A stretch of 64,000 nt of DNA from Tridacna crocea (Eukaryota > Mollusca > Bivalvia > Cardiida > Cardiidae): the NCBI GenBank assembly GCA_943736015.1, contig OX031072.1, positions 11,435,501 through 11,499,500 on the forward strand, written 5' to 3'. Below are positions 11,336-24,200 of the stretch, piece by piece. The notes beneath the pieces were generated by a model. It ran no database searches. It saw only the letters and a program-made list of their open reading frames with translations, and was not told the DNA's origin. Made by a program: the position numbers and the translations under genes. Within the stretch, counting starts at the first letter, position 1, and every line of letters begins with the position of its first letter.

Positions 11336-13915
11336 ATATTTTTATCCGGCTGTGATTGATGGTGTTGGTGGGCGAGGAAAAGTAAACAGTCAACTGTCAG
11401 TAGTCCTGTCAACTCTCAACATGCAGCCCATCCCTTGGAAACCTACACTGCATCCAAAACAGGGCGGATAGGACAAATTAATCAGAAAAAAGAGGCTTCT
11501 GCTGTGGATGTTTTGAGGAAAAAATAAGGTACATCAATATGTTGTCTGCATCTACTTAACCCTTTGCAAGACTTAAAAATATCAACATTTCCATATTGAA
11601 AGCAATTGTAGACAACGAATTAACCCCTACGTTGCCACACGCGACCAAGGGATCCTTTGTCAGCTGTGATCAAGACGAGACTACGAGGAAAGTGTGGTCT
11701 GATTCTATATCTACACTGACCAATAATAATATAACAGAAAACGACTTTGAAATAGTATATATTGTTCATTACTATCAGCTGGATGGTTGTATGATGTTAA
11801 ATGCCGTTCTAATATTATTTCAGTTATATAAAAAAGGCGATACTTCACTACTTTTATCATAGAGGAACCTCATCTGAAAGACGTTTGGTCTCAAAGTTAA
11901 CTTGCCATGCAACAAAAATGTCCCCCCTCCCCAGGATACACTTAAATTATCCCCCCCCCCCAAAAAAAAAAAAAAAATGATATTAAGATGTAAGTATTCT
12001 TCCATAATTTTTCCCTTTTAATTTTATCGTGTCATTCTGACATAGGTTATGATTAAAGAAAACAAAAAAAAAAACAATCCCAATATTTAGAGAATGAATA
12101 TTTGGCTACATACAGAACTAAGATTACGACGAAAAACTTGAAGTAGGTAAAACACATAACTGTAAATCTCCATTTCGTTTGTATGTAAACAATCAAGCTG
12201 AGAATAAACATAGATATTTTATACAATGATATTTTCAAAATTTTGCAATTGGGTGCCCCTGCTTTAACAATATGAAAGCAGAATGGAAACAGTTGATATG
12301 CAAAATCCATCAAATACCAGGCCGATTTGCATGCTAAAACCGCATATACGAATAATAAAAGTTTAGGTTTTTATCATGCGTAATTTTAAAGGTCAGGTCC
12401 TAACTGTTATGGACGACAATTGTTTTTTCATATCTTGTTTAGCATGATAAATTTTTCGATGCAAATCTATTATAAGACTTACTGAATATTTTTTAAAAAC
12501 ATCCAGATGGTGCTTTTTTGGGCAAAAACGACAATGTTTGTATAATGATGAAATACACATTAAAAATACGTTTTAAATGGGACTTGGCAAATGTAAATAG
12601 AAGACATAACATTCTAATTTATGACATGAATCAAATAATCATAAACATATCAGCTGGCATTTCAAGTATTAATATAATATTTTAAAACATTTGAATTATG
12701 CATTCTCCAAAAAATACTAATTGCACCATGAATTTTCATGGCTGACCAGCAAATGCTACTACAATTTTAACAATCAAATGAAATGATTTATATACCAAGT
12801 ATAGTTTAAATCTATTCACTAATTGGTAATATATACTAAAGTCCTGAACACTGATTTATAAATGTAAGTAATTAAAAAAATGTTTATTTACTGCCGAAAC
12901 ATACCATTGCTTGTAGCTCCAATTTTATCAGTTTTCCAATATTCAGGGAAAAAGAGCATGGTTTTTTCGATAGCACCATTGTTAACTGCAATGACAAAAT
13001 ATTTAACACACCTTTTATATACATCTAGAATATTCGCAAACTACGTAGGAAAGGTCGTAACCCAATACCAGAAACGCATTATGTTTTCTTCGTTGCCCAA
13101 GATATAGGTTGGGAGAACTTAACAAGTAAAAATGAAATAGATCTGACAGGCTAACAGGAACGGTGGAAAAAAACTGTTATGCCATTTACTCCCCTGAGAT
13201 AAATGTAACACTTTTACTCTTTAAAAATATTCGATAATACGGCGTCAAGGAGGAATACCTCTGAGAAATATGATATAGAAAGAAAACTTAACCCTTTTTG
13301 TCCATAAAATTATTTTCAGCAGACGACTTCAAAAAAATAAGAAAATAGATGTTATATAGTGTGAATCAAGTTTTCAATACACGAATACAACTTAAGATAC
13401 CAAGCGAGAGGAGACATTGCCGGTTGCAGCGAGTTCGCATGATTTTGCCACGATTTTTTTAAAGATATTCCTCAGCAAGACGGAATTTTTCGTCTACGGT
13501 AGAGAATTTGTTTTGAGAGGAGAAAGTGATAAACAAATTAAGAATACCATTCTATCGTCTGGTTTGACTTGCTCTGATATTTAAAAGTCACCAAACGTTT
13601 ATTGTCGATAGCCTCGTGTAAATGATTTCTCCCATAACTTTTTTTTTTCCGAGAGTTCATCAACTTTTTTACAGTTACTGATTGAGGTGGGCAGAAAACC
13701 TAAACGTTGAGCTCTCCATTTAAATTTCAGGTTTGCGCCCGAAAAAAAAAATTGATATCGAACACATATGTAAAGCTGAAATTACATAAAAATCGGCGGC
13801 GCCCGACATGTCGGCAGCTCCCCAGATTTTATTTTTGCCGATCGTTGGTAAATAACGACAGACCGATGTCGGTCTTTCTTGGGGGATCTATTTGTCTAGC
13901 AGTCATATAAAAGCA
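11336..13915. other. AT-rich intergenic DNA
   Basis: No gene was recognised. A C run followed by an A run lies at about 11950-11977, and a poly-A tract near 12064. The 86-, 88- and 75-residue frames here are AT-driven and motif-free. Confidence 0.45.
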
Positions 13916-14103
13916 ATGCCCAGGCGGCTATTTCCTTTGATCGGGAGTTAGACACCTCTTGCAGCTCTTGTATGATCTAACAATCGGTGATCAAACGTTG
14001 ATATGCCGCTGATTCGCCGGCGTGTCGTTGCCAGCAGCCCGCAAATTGTTACTGGCGCCGGCCGATCAAAACATGTCGGCGTAGCATCCCGGGCTTATGC
14101 CGA

Positions 14104-14496
14104 TCACATGTTTGAGTTTCCTTTTGTCAGTAAACAAAGCGTTATAGCCAGCTTCAAAACAGGAAGCAGGGCTGGTCTTCTGGCTCTTGTGCTTGTAATG
14201 CAGGGAGACACCAGATCGCACAGCTCCCGGAAGATCTTAGGGGTGACATGCATGAAGCTCCTGAAATCAACAGCGCTCTCCTTCATCTACTTCATCATGA
14301 GGGTATCGTACCGCCCGTACAACGATCTGCGGATCAACCCGGGCTTTACCCACACGGACCGGGGACGCCGCTCCGTCAGCTCTCCTTCCTCCTTTGCCGT
14401 CGCAAGCGCTTCTTTTAGCATCTGGTGTTGTTGAAGAAAGGCGTACTGTGCCCTAAGGACCGCCAGCCTTCTCCTTTTTCTTTCACGTGATGACAT
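14104..14496 (-). pseudogene. PIF/Harbinger transposase, N-terminal fragment
   Basis: Two abutting minus-strand frames read as the start of a PIF/Harbinger (HARBI1-like) transposase. The first, 14496-14287, has an arginine-rich start (MSSRERKRRRLAVLRAQ) and RRPRSVWVKPGLIRRSLYG, matching the family's R-rich segment before 'WVRPW...G.Y..L'. The second, 14286-14104, has DFRSFMHVTPKIFRELCDLV and RRPALLPVLKLAITLCLL, matching the '(F)R(M)TP..F..L...I....T..R.P..P...LA+TL..L' helix region. The two frames are contiguous and in the same reading frame, so this is about 130 residues of a usual ~350-400. It stops at 14104 without reaching the DDE catalytic core, which makes it truncated and inactive. The plus-strand frame 14003-14434 is its antisense shadow. 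Confidence 0.75.
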
Positions 14497-14758
14497 GACT
14501 TGTTCTTATACACGAGAAAGCAATCGGACAACTCTTCATATATATATATTGAATGTGCGTTTATCTATCGTCGCCACCGGTTGCCCTAAATGGGCGACGC
14601 CCCCACAAGGCTCTTTGTATTGTTATAGGAGAGAGTGCAGATACAGGACGAAACCAATCTTAAATTACGCCTGGTTCTTTTACGTGCTCGGTATATAGCA
14701 CCGTCACACGTTACCTCCGTTTAACGTCTCTTAAGAAAGACTATTAGTAATTTCAGAT

Positions 14759-14848
14759 GGCCAGCCGTGGGGATCGAACCCACACCCTCATGGTGCTAGA
14801 GGCATCACGTTTACCAGTCCTGCGCTCTACCTGTTGAGCTATGCGGGC
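14759..14848 (-). tRNA. tRNA-like sequence, probably pseudogene or SINE head
   Basis: On the minus strand it starts GCCCGCATAGCTCAACAGG, with an A-box-like TAGCTCAACAGG, a D-arm GCTC...GAGC and the loop CTGGTAA (anticodon GGT would be threonine). It ends with a perfect T-arm, GTGGG TTCGATC CCCAC, containing a canonical B box. Against a functional tRNA: the anticodon stem has mismatches, about 20 bases lie between the anticodon and T arms, the acceptor stem has two mismatches, and no T-run terminator follows. A tRNA-derived relic with intact Pol III boxes is the best reading. Confidence 0.5.
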
Positions 14849-15260
14849 TGTTTTTTTTTTTTAAATAATACCATAGCTACCAGTATATATAGCACCGGAA
14901 AACACTGCCAATGTCGGAAAAAGTTGCCAGCTACTCAATGATACGTCGTGAAGTTATCAGCGAGTAATGCGCGAGAGACCAATGATTAGTCGATGGAAAC
15001 ACGTCGATATGCATGCCATAGGCCGGGACCTGTCCGGGTTCTTGCATTGCATCGAAAGAGGCTCGGCGAGATGTCAACAAGTCTCCGATAATTGACCGTG
15101 GAGACAAAGTCGGAACAAGATCAGAAATATCAGCGATGTGTACAAAGTTGACTGTAGTCCGTGAGATGGTCGGCAGTATCCCGGCCGATCGCCGTTTGTT
15201 AGTCAAAAACCCAAAAATTCCACCGATTGATCGTGATATTTGAATTCGGAGGTAAATTTG

Positions 15261-15504
15261 GCCGGTGTAATGCACAGAAATGACCCTCCCCTACAAAATG
15301 ACCCGGGTCATTATTCTACGTAGAGAAATGACAGCAGAAGTATTTCACTTAGTAGATAAATGACTCAGGTCATTATTCTACGTACAGAAATGACCCTCTG
15401 GGTCATTTCTCTACATAGACGAATGACCCGGGTCATTATTCTACGGAGAAAAATGACTCTTGGGTCATTTTGTAATGGAGACCATTTTTCTGCATTACAC
15501 CGGC
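15261..15504. mobile_element. MITE, 244 bp, with terminal inverted repeats
   Basis: The left end GCCGGTGTAATGCACAGAAA and the right end TTTTTCTGCATTACACCGGC are inverted repeats of about 24 bp with a few mismatches. Inside, the block GGGTCATTATTCTACGTAGA and its inverse recur four to five times, so the element is mostly self-complementary repeats of a ~25-60 bp motif. It has no coding capacity. Flanks are ATTTG on the left and ACCTTG on the right, and I could not define a target duplication. Confidence 0.75.
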
Positions 15505-15698
15505 ACCTTGCCGATCATAATAAAAACACTATTTTTGTCGCCCGAGGCACCGATCAATCGACGACGTATATCCGAGAAATCTCCGAAATAATCCCCGATT
15601 CTACCAAAAACCCATCGTTACCCCATGGCCGGCGCATCGGAGCGCTTATCTGACTTTAGCTTACACACCCTGGGCATTAGCTAATGGACCTCCGCGAT

Positions 15699-16033
15699 CT
15701 TGCTGAGTCCCGGTAGGTCAGTTGGTAGTGTGCAGGACTTGACATCATAGGGTCCAGGGTTAGACCCCTGGCTAGGCCAATTCCTTTTCGAGGACTGATG
15801 ATAGTCACTGCAACAGGATTTACTACTCTCCCACCGCTGACCACTGTCTCGACGAAGATAACGTGGGAAAGGAGCTAGTACCGTGACAAGAAAATTCTGC
15901 CGAGTAATGCTAAAAGAGACGGCAGGAAAGGATGGACAAAACGACTGGCCGCCGCGATATAACCTAAATAATGTTGAAAACGGCGTCAAACACCATGCAA
16001 TCAATTAATTAATCACTTAATCAATCAATCAAT
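15699..16033 (+). mobile_element. tRNA-derived SINE, full length with target duplication
   Basis: The head GTCCCGGTAGGTCAGTTGG supplies an A box, and a degraded B box (GGGTTAGACCCC) follows near 15757. The body has the family block GAGGACTGATGATAGTCACTG and ends GCCGCGATATAACCTAAATA, then a (TCAA)n tail. It is flanked by ACCTCCGCGAT (15688-15698) and ACCTCCGAGAT (16034-16044), a target duplication with one mismatch. Relatives lie at 37005, 40480, 52590 and 55187. The 107-residue minus frame 15681-16004 is an artefact of the SINE. Confidence 0.85.
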
Positions 16034-16044
16034 ACCTCCGAGAT

Positions 16045-17559
16045 GTAGAGCCAACATATGTATTGGAATAAATGAAGACAGCACGAACTGATGATATATT
16101 AACACCATAAGCTGAATGGCAAAAGAAATTATGCAACTGTCGTATAATCATATATATGGATTTTATCCAGAAAATATGTAAATTAAAGAGTAAGAAATAA
16201 ACATCATCGTATTTTCTTTAAAAATATGCAGAACAATAACGAAAACGCATCTTTTGGAGGCGTGATTACCAAACAAATAACAAATGGAGTCAAATCGAAA
16301 ATTTTGGTCAAGTTTGTACATTTAACTGTTACCAAAAATCAGACGAACGCTTTATTCAAGCTCATCCAAAAGTCTGTCGACGGGATTGAGATGCGGGCCT
16401 AATTATGGCAAGATCATGGCGTTGAACGGCTAGTGGTGTAAGAAATCGACAACCTTGCAACGGCCTTGCGTTATCCTGCTCAAAATGATGCAAATCGCGA
16501 GTTTTGATATAGGATATTACGATGGGCTACAGGATAGAGTCCCTGTCGTTGAAAGCATGTTACTCTGTCTTCTGGTCAGGGCTTATGCTTGCCCACATCA
16601 TCACATTGCTACCTTCCCGTCTGTCAACCACTAAAACATAATATGGCGCGAACATTCACCTCTTCTGTACAATCATAGTCTACTGATTACGATACTGAAG
16701 TTGAACATACTAATGTCGGAGAAGGGCACATAACTGTAGTCGGCGCGTGACAAGTCATTGTTATTCAAGGTCTATGTTAGAAGATTTTGACAGTACATAC
16801 ATGTCGGTACAGAGACGTTGCAGGGACGTGTGGCTGAAAGTCCGGAGTATAAAAGGGGCCGCTGTCCAGTCTTTGCGCTGATAGGTCTTCTATGGGCGAT
16901 TAGTTTGCCGTGCTATTCTAGAAGCCGTCTAAAAGTGATATCAGGTGTTGCAAATGTATTGGTCCTGTCTCTGCGTCGTGACTCTTGGCCTTCCTAATCT
17001 ATATGTAGGTTGGTCTCAGACATAGATATGCTTCCTGAATTCATTCAATAGTCTGTAAATTATTGCCCTTTTACAGTTCATGACCCTGACGCTTAGCAAG
17101 CCTTTTGTAATATATTTATAGCTCGATTCTATTTATCCAAGTTATTATCAGAAAGTCTTCCCACCTTAGAAAATGCAAGTTCATTCTTAGCCTTTTTACC
17201 CGTCTTTCGTCTTGGGCTATACATGCAAAAAAGAAAGCCAGCATTTTAAAGGTAGTTATGTACACCATAACTAAGTAAAACAAGATGTCTGTTTGTAAAA
17301 CAGTCATGCTCCCCTACTGCCACATATGTACAGGTAGTGGCCCAATTCATAAACTGATATCGTAAACAGTCGCCGATACATAGACTGGGTTATAGGTTTT
17401 CTCCTCGGCAGGCGCGTTCGACTTCCGCTTTTTCTCAGCCGATTTCGATTCGATGTTTACTACGTCCCCGATAATAGGCAAATAAATATTGGAGCCACAA
17501 GTCGAGCTACATATGACGATTTTTGAGACACCTTAATTCTATTTTAGCAAATGACAATA
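16045..17559. other. Intergenic DNA
   Basis: No coding, RNA or repeat structure was recognised by eye in this stretch. Confidence 0.4.
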
Positions 17560-18275
17560 GTTGAAAACGGCAGTGGAGGCCGTGAATCATCTGGTGGTCA
17601 CTGTGACTATGACCTTTCACGGATTAATCCTAAAATCGATAGGAGTCATTTACAATCTAAGTTGAATATATGTACAGAATTTGAAGGACCTAGGTCAATT
17701 CTGTTTGTACATGTAGTTATCACCTGGACAAAGTCTGTTGCATGTATCATTAGTTGAAGGTCAGTGTTACCTTGACCTTTGGTGAATTAATCTCAAAATC
17801 GATAGGGATCACTTATACCCCGAGATGAAGATCTGTACAGAATTCGAAGAACCTATGTCGACTCTGTGTGTAGTTATCATCCGGACAAGGCTTGGTCTAA
17901 ATATCATTAAGTTGAAATCCACTGAGATCTTGACATTTGAGGGATTTATTTCAAAATCGATAGGGGTCATCTACTCTTAAATACAACTATCTTTACCAAA
18001 TTTGACGAACGTAGGTCAGTTCTGTGTCTAGTTATCATCTGGACAAAGTTTGGTCTATATATCCACATGTTGACGGTCACTGTGACCTTGACATTTGACT
18101 GATTGACCTCAAAATCAATAGGGTCATTTACACTCCAAGACAAATGTCTGTGCCAGATTTGAAGAGCCTAGGTCAGTTCAATGTCTAGTTATTATCCGGA
18201 CAATATAAGGTCGACCAACGGACCGGCTGACAGACCCACATTTGTTAAGCAATATACCCCCACTTCGTTGTTATT
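17560..18275 (-). mobile_element. Tandem-core (pearl-like) non-autonomous element
   Basis: Four units of about 160 bp: the landmark (C)TCAAAATCGATAGG or a variant recurs near 17632, 17793, 17951 and 18108. Each is preceded by GTCACTGTGACCTTGAC-like sequence and followed by GTTATCATCCGGACAA-like sequence. The unique end GACCAACGGACCGGCTGACAG...AATATACCCCCACTTCGT (18210-18275) is the inverse of the left end of the element at 50203 (GGGGGTATATTGCTTTG and GGTCGGTCCGTTG), so this copy lies in the opposite orientation and the two share termini but not cores. The 92-residue frame 18181-18459 starts inside the repeat and is not supported. Confidence 0.75.
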
Positions 18276-18279
18276 ATCT

Positions 18280-21200
18280 TGTATACGACTGGAAAATAAA
18301 GACCTGAGTGTGGCGGTGATCTATGTATTCATTAATGTTTATAAACCAGTTGCATTGCATTCACGTCTTTTGCAAACTAATCGGATCTTTTTAAGAGTTA
18401 ACGTCTTTGTACATATATCGCACTTAGGTAGGCCTTTAAAGTGGACTGCTACCTGGTAATATGCATATAAAATGGTCAAGTGGAATGACTGTATCCCCGT
18501 AATTCATTATATGTACTGAAAAAAAAAAATTCCTAGTTATTTAGTATATTATAATAACAGTCGCTGACTCAAAGATGTCCGATTCTTTCGGCCACTCCTG
18601 TGAAATCACTTTATAAAAATAATGAATCGTATACATGACGTCTCATATAAAATCTTCTATGTTTTCTGGTGTCAAGTATTACTCCAGTGGGCGACTGTAA
18701 GAAGAAATGTGTGTTATATGGTACCTAACTGAAATAAAAATCGATAATCATATGACGTGATTCAAACCAAGAAATGACAAAAGTTCTCTTCTTCTGTAAT
18801 GATTTAGACACGCTGTTAAGAAATGTGATCTGTATAGTTTCAAATATTTCGAAATATTTAGACTACGGAAAATTACTCTCCTGGAAAATTTGATAATACG
18901 TAGGAAAGCGACAGTGTTTTTTTTTTTCCAGATATAAGATTTCGATGGATGTTTTTTTCCCTTTAAATCTAGTATTCAACTCAATTCATTTTAACGTTAA
19001 CTATGTCTCGCCATAAACATATAAAGGATACGATTTCGAAAAGAAAATTTATAACTATTAACTATCAGCCCTTCATTTTGCTTCAGTATTTGCATTGGTC
19101 GTCTGCAGAGCAATAAGCACCCCCATAGAAAATTGTCCCGTCTTTTAGACCGTTTTCAAAACCTTGAAAATGAGGACAATGCTAGTGACTGACTACCAGC
19201 TTGTTTTAGCTCTACCAGAATATTTTCTACCCTTTCAAAGATTCATCCGTCATTGCAGTAAATTCAGCTGTCCTTCACAAGTGCTGTCATCAGGGATGAG
19301 TCTCAAATTCTATTGTCTGTCAAAAGAAACTTTGTCCAAATGACACATATTTAGTCCCATTCATATTGGCCGTGTTTCCAGGCGAAAAATCATTACTAAT
19401 TAGTTCTGTATTCTTTAGGACAAAGAGCAGAATGAGTAAAAGAGCCTGCTATCAGCATTGTTTCTTTGTTTTCCAATTTTTCAAAGCTTTGCCCATCAGA
19501 GTCGTTTGACCACTGTGTTGTTTGTTGTAGATTTATCAAATCTTTAAAGAAGAACCTAGTTTCTATTACTTCTGACTACCGCCTATATCCCAGTCGTCTC
19601 CAAGCTTCTAGAACGCGACTCAGTTGGACTTCACGAATTGTGTAGATCAATCTCCGTAAATAAAGAAGCAGCAGTGTGACTTTGGATCTTCAAGATCACA
19701 TACTAATCTTCCGCAAAAAAAGAACTCTGAAACCGTAGATATTTGCAAATTTTAAAAATGTATTTCTGTCTTGATTCCCGAAATAAATGAACAATAAACA
19801 GAAATCTCTTATAAAGATAAAAAAAAAAAAAGCAGAATAGGACAACTATAAAACCCATTTCAACGAAAACAGAGAAACTCGCTGTCTGTTCACGCTGTCT
19901 GTTCACGCACTACCGGAGTCTTAGTCGAATTCATACATTTTTCGGAGATGAAAGGCGATGTTACAAGAATCCCATTAGGGTGCCCTATCCTAAAGAGAGT
20001 CTACAACTGTTGACTCCCAAGCTGAATAACCTTCTGTATTTCTTTTTTTCTAGTGAGTAAAAGGGAAATGACAATTGAAAAGTATTATCCTACTCGATCT
20101 GCCAGCTCTTTTTTTGTAACAGTAACATTCAGTAAATTGTTAACTGTCAGCTTAATATCAATGCGAGTTTTTTGTGCTTAAAGAAAATGAACGCCAATTG
20201 GCAACTGACACCTAATGTCTTACATTAGCTGTCAATGAATTTTTTTAGCAATTTCGTTTAAAAACGATCTTTGTTACGATAAGGTAATTTCCAATTTGAA
20301 TTTAGTATGGTTAATAAAAGCAACTGAGAACTCTGAATTGGCAAACCTCAGCCAGTTCCAAATTCAGCAACCAATACGATTTCTGGAAAAGATGAAATTA
20401 GTTCATTCAAATCTTGAATCGGTCACCAATTCGATTTTATGAGCTTTAAGTGAAAATTTAGAATTCGCGTATGGATTCTTCACCCAAAATCTATCATAAT
20501 AAACTTGGTGGGGTTGTTTTTTCTTCATGACCTATATGGGTCCTTTTTAGATGAAAAGGGCAATTTAAGATTGTCGCATATGAAGCTGAATGGTCAAATA
20601 GGACAACGAAACAAATACTGATAAAGATAATTGTAAAGGAGAGCCATCTTAAATGAAATGTTTTCGAAGTTTGACAAATACAATGCAAGCTATAGAGAAA
20701 TACTAAAGATCTAGCCCACGCCAGCAAAAGTAACAGGGCTTTTGTATAGCAAAGTCGTGAAAATGTACAGCAATTGTTAGTAGACTTGACATGAAAGCAC
20801 GAGGGAACACAAGTGGAAAAAACTGCATCTTGATTATACGAAACAAATGAACAAAAACATTGCCAATTTGAATAGCATGGAGGTGATAATCAGTAATGCT
20901 AGATAATCACCTTGCAAGAAAAAAGCTATATTATTGCTCCAAGGGAGTGTAACAGTAATAATTGTAAGAGAATAGAAGCCTTAACTGTATAAATACCAAA
21001 GGACAAAAATCTGTAGACTGGTTACTATTAAAATCTCCGGATCTGACACAAGTTCTAAAGAGGCCCTAATACTCATTTTCAGCCAGTTTTAACTTAATTT
21101 GTCTTTATTTTATCAGAATACAGTCATTCTTATATTTTCATGTTCAATATTGCGCCTGACGGTTGCAAGATCGCTTAGATTACGGTCGATAGAAAATGCA

Positions 21201-24200
21201 TTTCGCTGAGTTGCGGCCGTCAATGTCAACAGACTCGTCGTTTCCGGTTTTTGAATCGAAGATTTTCGATAACCGTTATACACACGGGTAGATTCATATG
21301 ATAATCATGCATTCTGTCCCGTGACTATATTTGACTTTTTGAAGGAAAATGGATGCTTCTCTGTTGCAGCCTCTATTTTCACACGGAGGTCTCGGCCTAT
21401 ATGCAAATTACCTCGTATCCGACTCTCGGCGGAAACCAACGATAAATCTCCGTGACGCAACACTTTTGTTTACATTTTCTATCGTCAGCCAGTTTTTTTC
21501 TGACCAATGTATGGTTTCTAATGCAGATCTACATGTTTCTTTTTTTTCAATTGCACCACAATGTCAGTAATTTATCCATGTTTACACAATGGACCGATTT
21601 CTGTACCATTCTAAATCATTTGAAATTTAACAGCGTTTTTCCTCACCTGCTGTAGACGGGCATTTTCTAATCTACTCCAAAAATTTCCTCCACAATTGGA
21701 AAAAGACATACCGCAGTATTGAAATTCTTAAATTCTCAAATGAGAATCACTTATCCTAAAACTCTGGAAGTGACAACATGCCAAGCTCAAGAAGTCATCA
21801 TTGACCTCTTCTGCAACATATAAATCGAAATCGAAAAGAGGACGCAGTCTTGTTCGATAACAGCAGGGGCTGAAAAAAAAGAACAGCATTGGCAACAGCT
21901 TCAGCACAAGAGGGTATTGGCGGGTGGGGCCTTGACTCACCAGTTATAGGCGGTGAAACACTGAACAGTACCATCAGGTGCTGCAGCGTGAACTACCCGT
22001 CAATGACCAAAATCATTCATGAACTATTTGTGCATGCTAAAAGGGCTTTTCAGTGAAACCGTTGAAAAGATTAAATAAATTCCGATTTTCCGTTTTTAGT
22101 ACTTTATTTTCGGGATGACTTCATGGTAGTTCGTCGTTCTTCGGTGGAAGTCCGCGGACCTCGGGACGCAGATACGCTATTTCAGAGATATAATAAATAC
22201 TTTGTTGTAAATGGGGGCGGGTAACTCTGCACTGAAGCGTGACCTGGGGTGCTTCGGAGGAGAAAGAGTGCATAATTAGGGCTAGTTTCTTACCCGAACA
22301 TCAGTGAATTGGTTCACGAGGCACTACGAATCTCCCGAAGTCTTCCGAATTGACCACGAATTTGGAAAATTTTAAATTCGGGACCGATTTGGGGTCTGTG
22401 AGACAGGGTAGTAAGCTAGAAAGTACATGATACAGATCGACGTCGATATAGTGCTGAAATCGGTCAGATTGTGTGATGAAAGCTGTCCCAAGATTTCTTG
22501 AATTAGGTTTTAAGACGTAACTAGCTATACTAGTGAAACTGTGGATTTCAAAATTTAATGACGTCAAAGTCTTTACTAATTTACCAGTCCTTTTATTGAA
22601 TCGATCTGACCTGTCCAAGGTAGTTTTAATTCTTTGAAAAACAATACCTTGGTTCCAAAGGACACATATATTAAATAACTTGTTTGTCTCTATATTTAAC
22701 ATAAGGGTGTTTACTTTAAAAAAAATCTTGTTTAATATCAATCTCCGAGCAGAGTTGTCGTTCGTTACCTCACATACATCTCTGCGATGGGCTAAATGAC
22801 AAGAATCTTGTCAAACCGAGGAAAAGATGTTTTGTTACTGTTTAACTGTTTCATATGTAAAATTGTAAGTTAGACAAAGGAAATATGATTCTGGGTACAT
22901 TATAGGTGCATTCAAACTGATGAATTTACCTGTATTAAATGGAACTATTTTTCTTTTAGCCTCTTCACTTCTAAGAATCTTACGCCGATTGTAACAAAAA
23001 TAGCTGCGCCCATCAATGATGACAACTGATTTGACACACCGCTGGATCTAAGTTTGTACGATTAAAAATCAAGTTATCGTCCTATAAAGATATTTAGGCT
23101 TTTCAGAAAATCCCTCTTGTGTTCATTAACTATCGTTTATGTCTGATTGGTCCCATGCTGTTTAAACAGCACACGAAACGATCGGTATTGGTCTTTCTTT
23201 CACCGGCGTTTGTGTAGCTATTTTGAGTTATGGTCATGTGACAAAAATATGACGTAATGACGGTCTACTTTCTGAGCCCACTACAGAGGTGAATGTAATG
23301 ATCCGGAGTGCAAGAGAGTGGTTTAATATAAGTCTCACGGATATGCAAGAAAAACATACCGATATCGTCGGTCCAGTAAGAGTCAAATTCTTATATCTAC
23401 GTGATATATGTTTTTTAGACTAATCCATAATCCATGAATTCATCATAGGAAAATAGTGGTAACTCTCTCACATACTAGACGTCTTTTGATTTACACTCAG
23501 ACATTAAAGTGATGTAAAAATATTGTATACATCAGGCATGCTGTCTGAAAAGAGTGTTAAATTTAGCCAGAAAAACAACAACAACAACAAATCGACCGCG
23601 GTCAGACTGTGCAATCCGAACAGTATCCAAACACATCTCTTTTTTATGCCTTATTTGGAATTTACTGATCACAAACAATCATCTCTGAGATGACCGCTTG
23701 CACCTGTACCGTTTCAACTGGAATGGAGAGAATACATCCAGTTGTTTTTGACAGGTTGTAGATCCCATAATTTTCACATTTCTCTCATTCTAGTCCTTAC
23801 CTTTTACCAGATATACATTTCGTATTCATGTGATAAAACAAATACATATAAGAATAAATAACATCTAATATTTTTAGGACGTCTGTGTACATGCCGCACG
23901 GGAGACAACTGTAACAAATTCCTGTACATAATATTATTGCTTATTTATTTCCCTTTCATTGTCCCATTATCCTTTCATAGAACTGAAATTATCGACTTGT
24001 TCTTTGTTAAATAATAGTTTTAGACAACAAAATGTATATTTGAATTACTCTAATTAGGATAATGTTCACTTAAAGGGCAAAAGATCTCAATAATTGCAGC
24101 TTTATGCTGCATTTCTCGTATTTTAAGACTTTTATAAAAGCTTTCTTCCTTTGGGTTTTTAAAATTAAATGATTTCTACCTAACAAAATTTTAGATTCGA

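Noticed and set aside
10320..11412. Several 68-97 residue frames as small genes
   Set aside because: They lie in the ~160-bp tandem array, repeat with it and shift frame between units.
14003..14434. 143-residue plus-strand frame as a gene
   Set aside because: It is the complementary-strand shadow of the Harbinger N-terminal fragment and has no motif of its own.
22301..22741. 146-residue minus-strand frame as a gene
   Set aside because: No recognisable motif, splice context or neighbouring exon; length alone is not enough in a window of this size.
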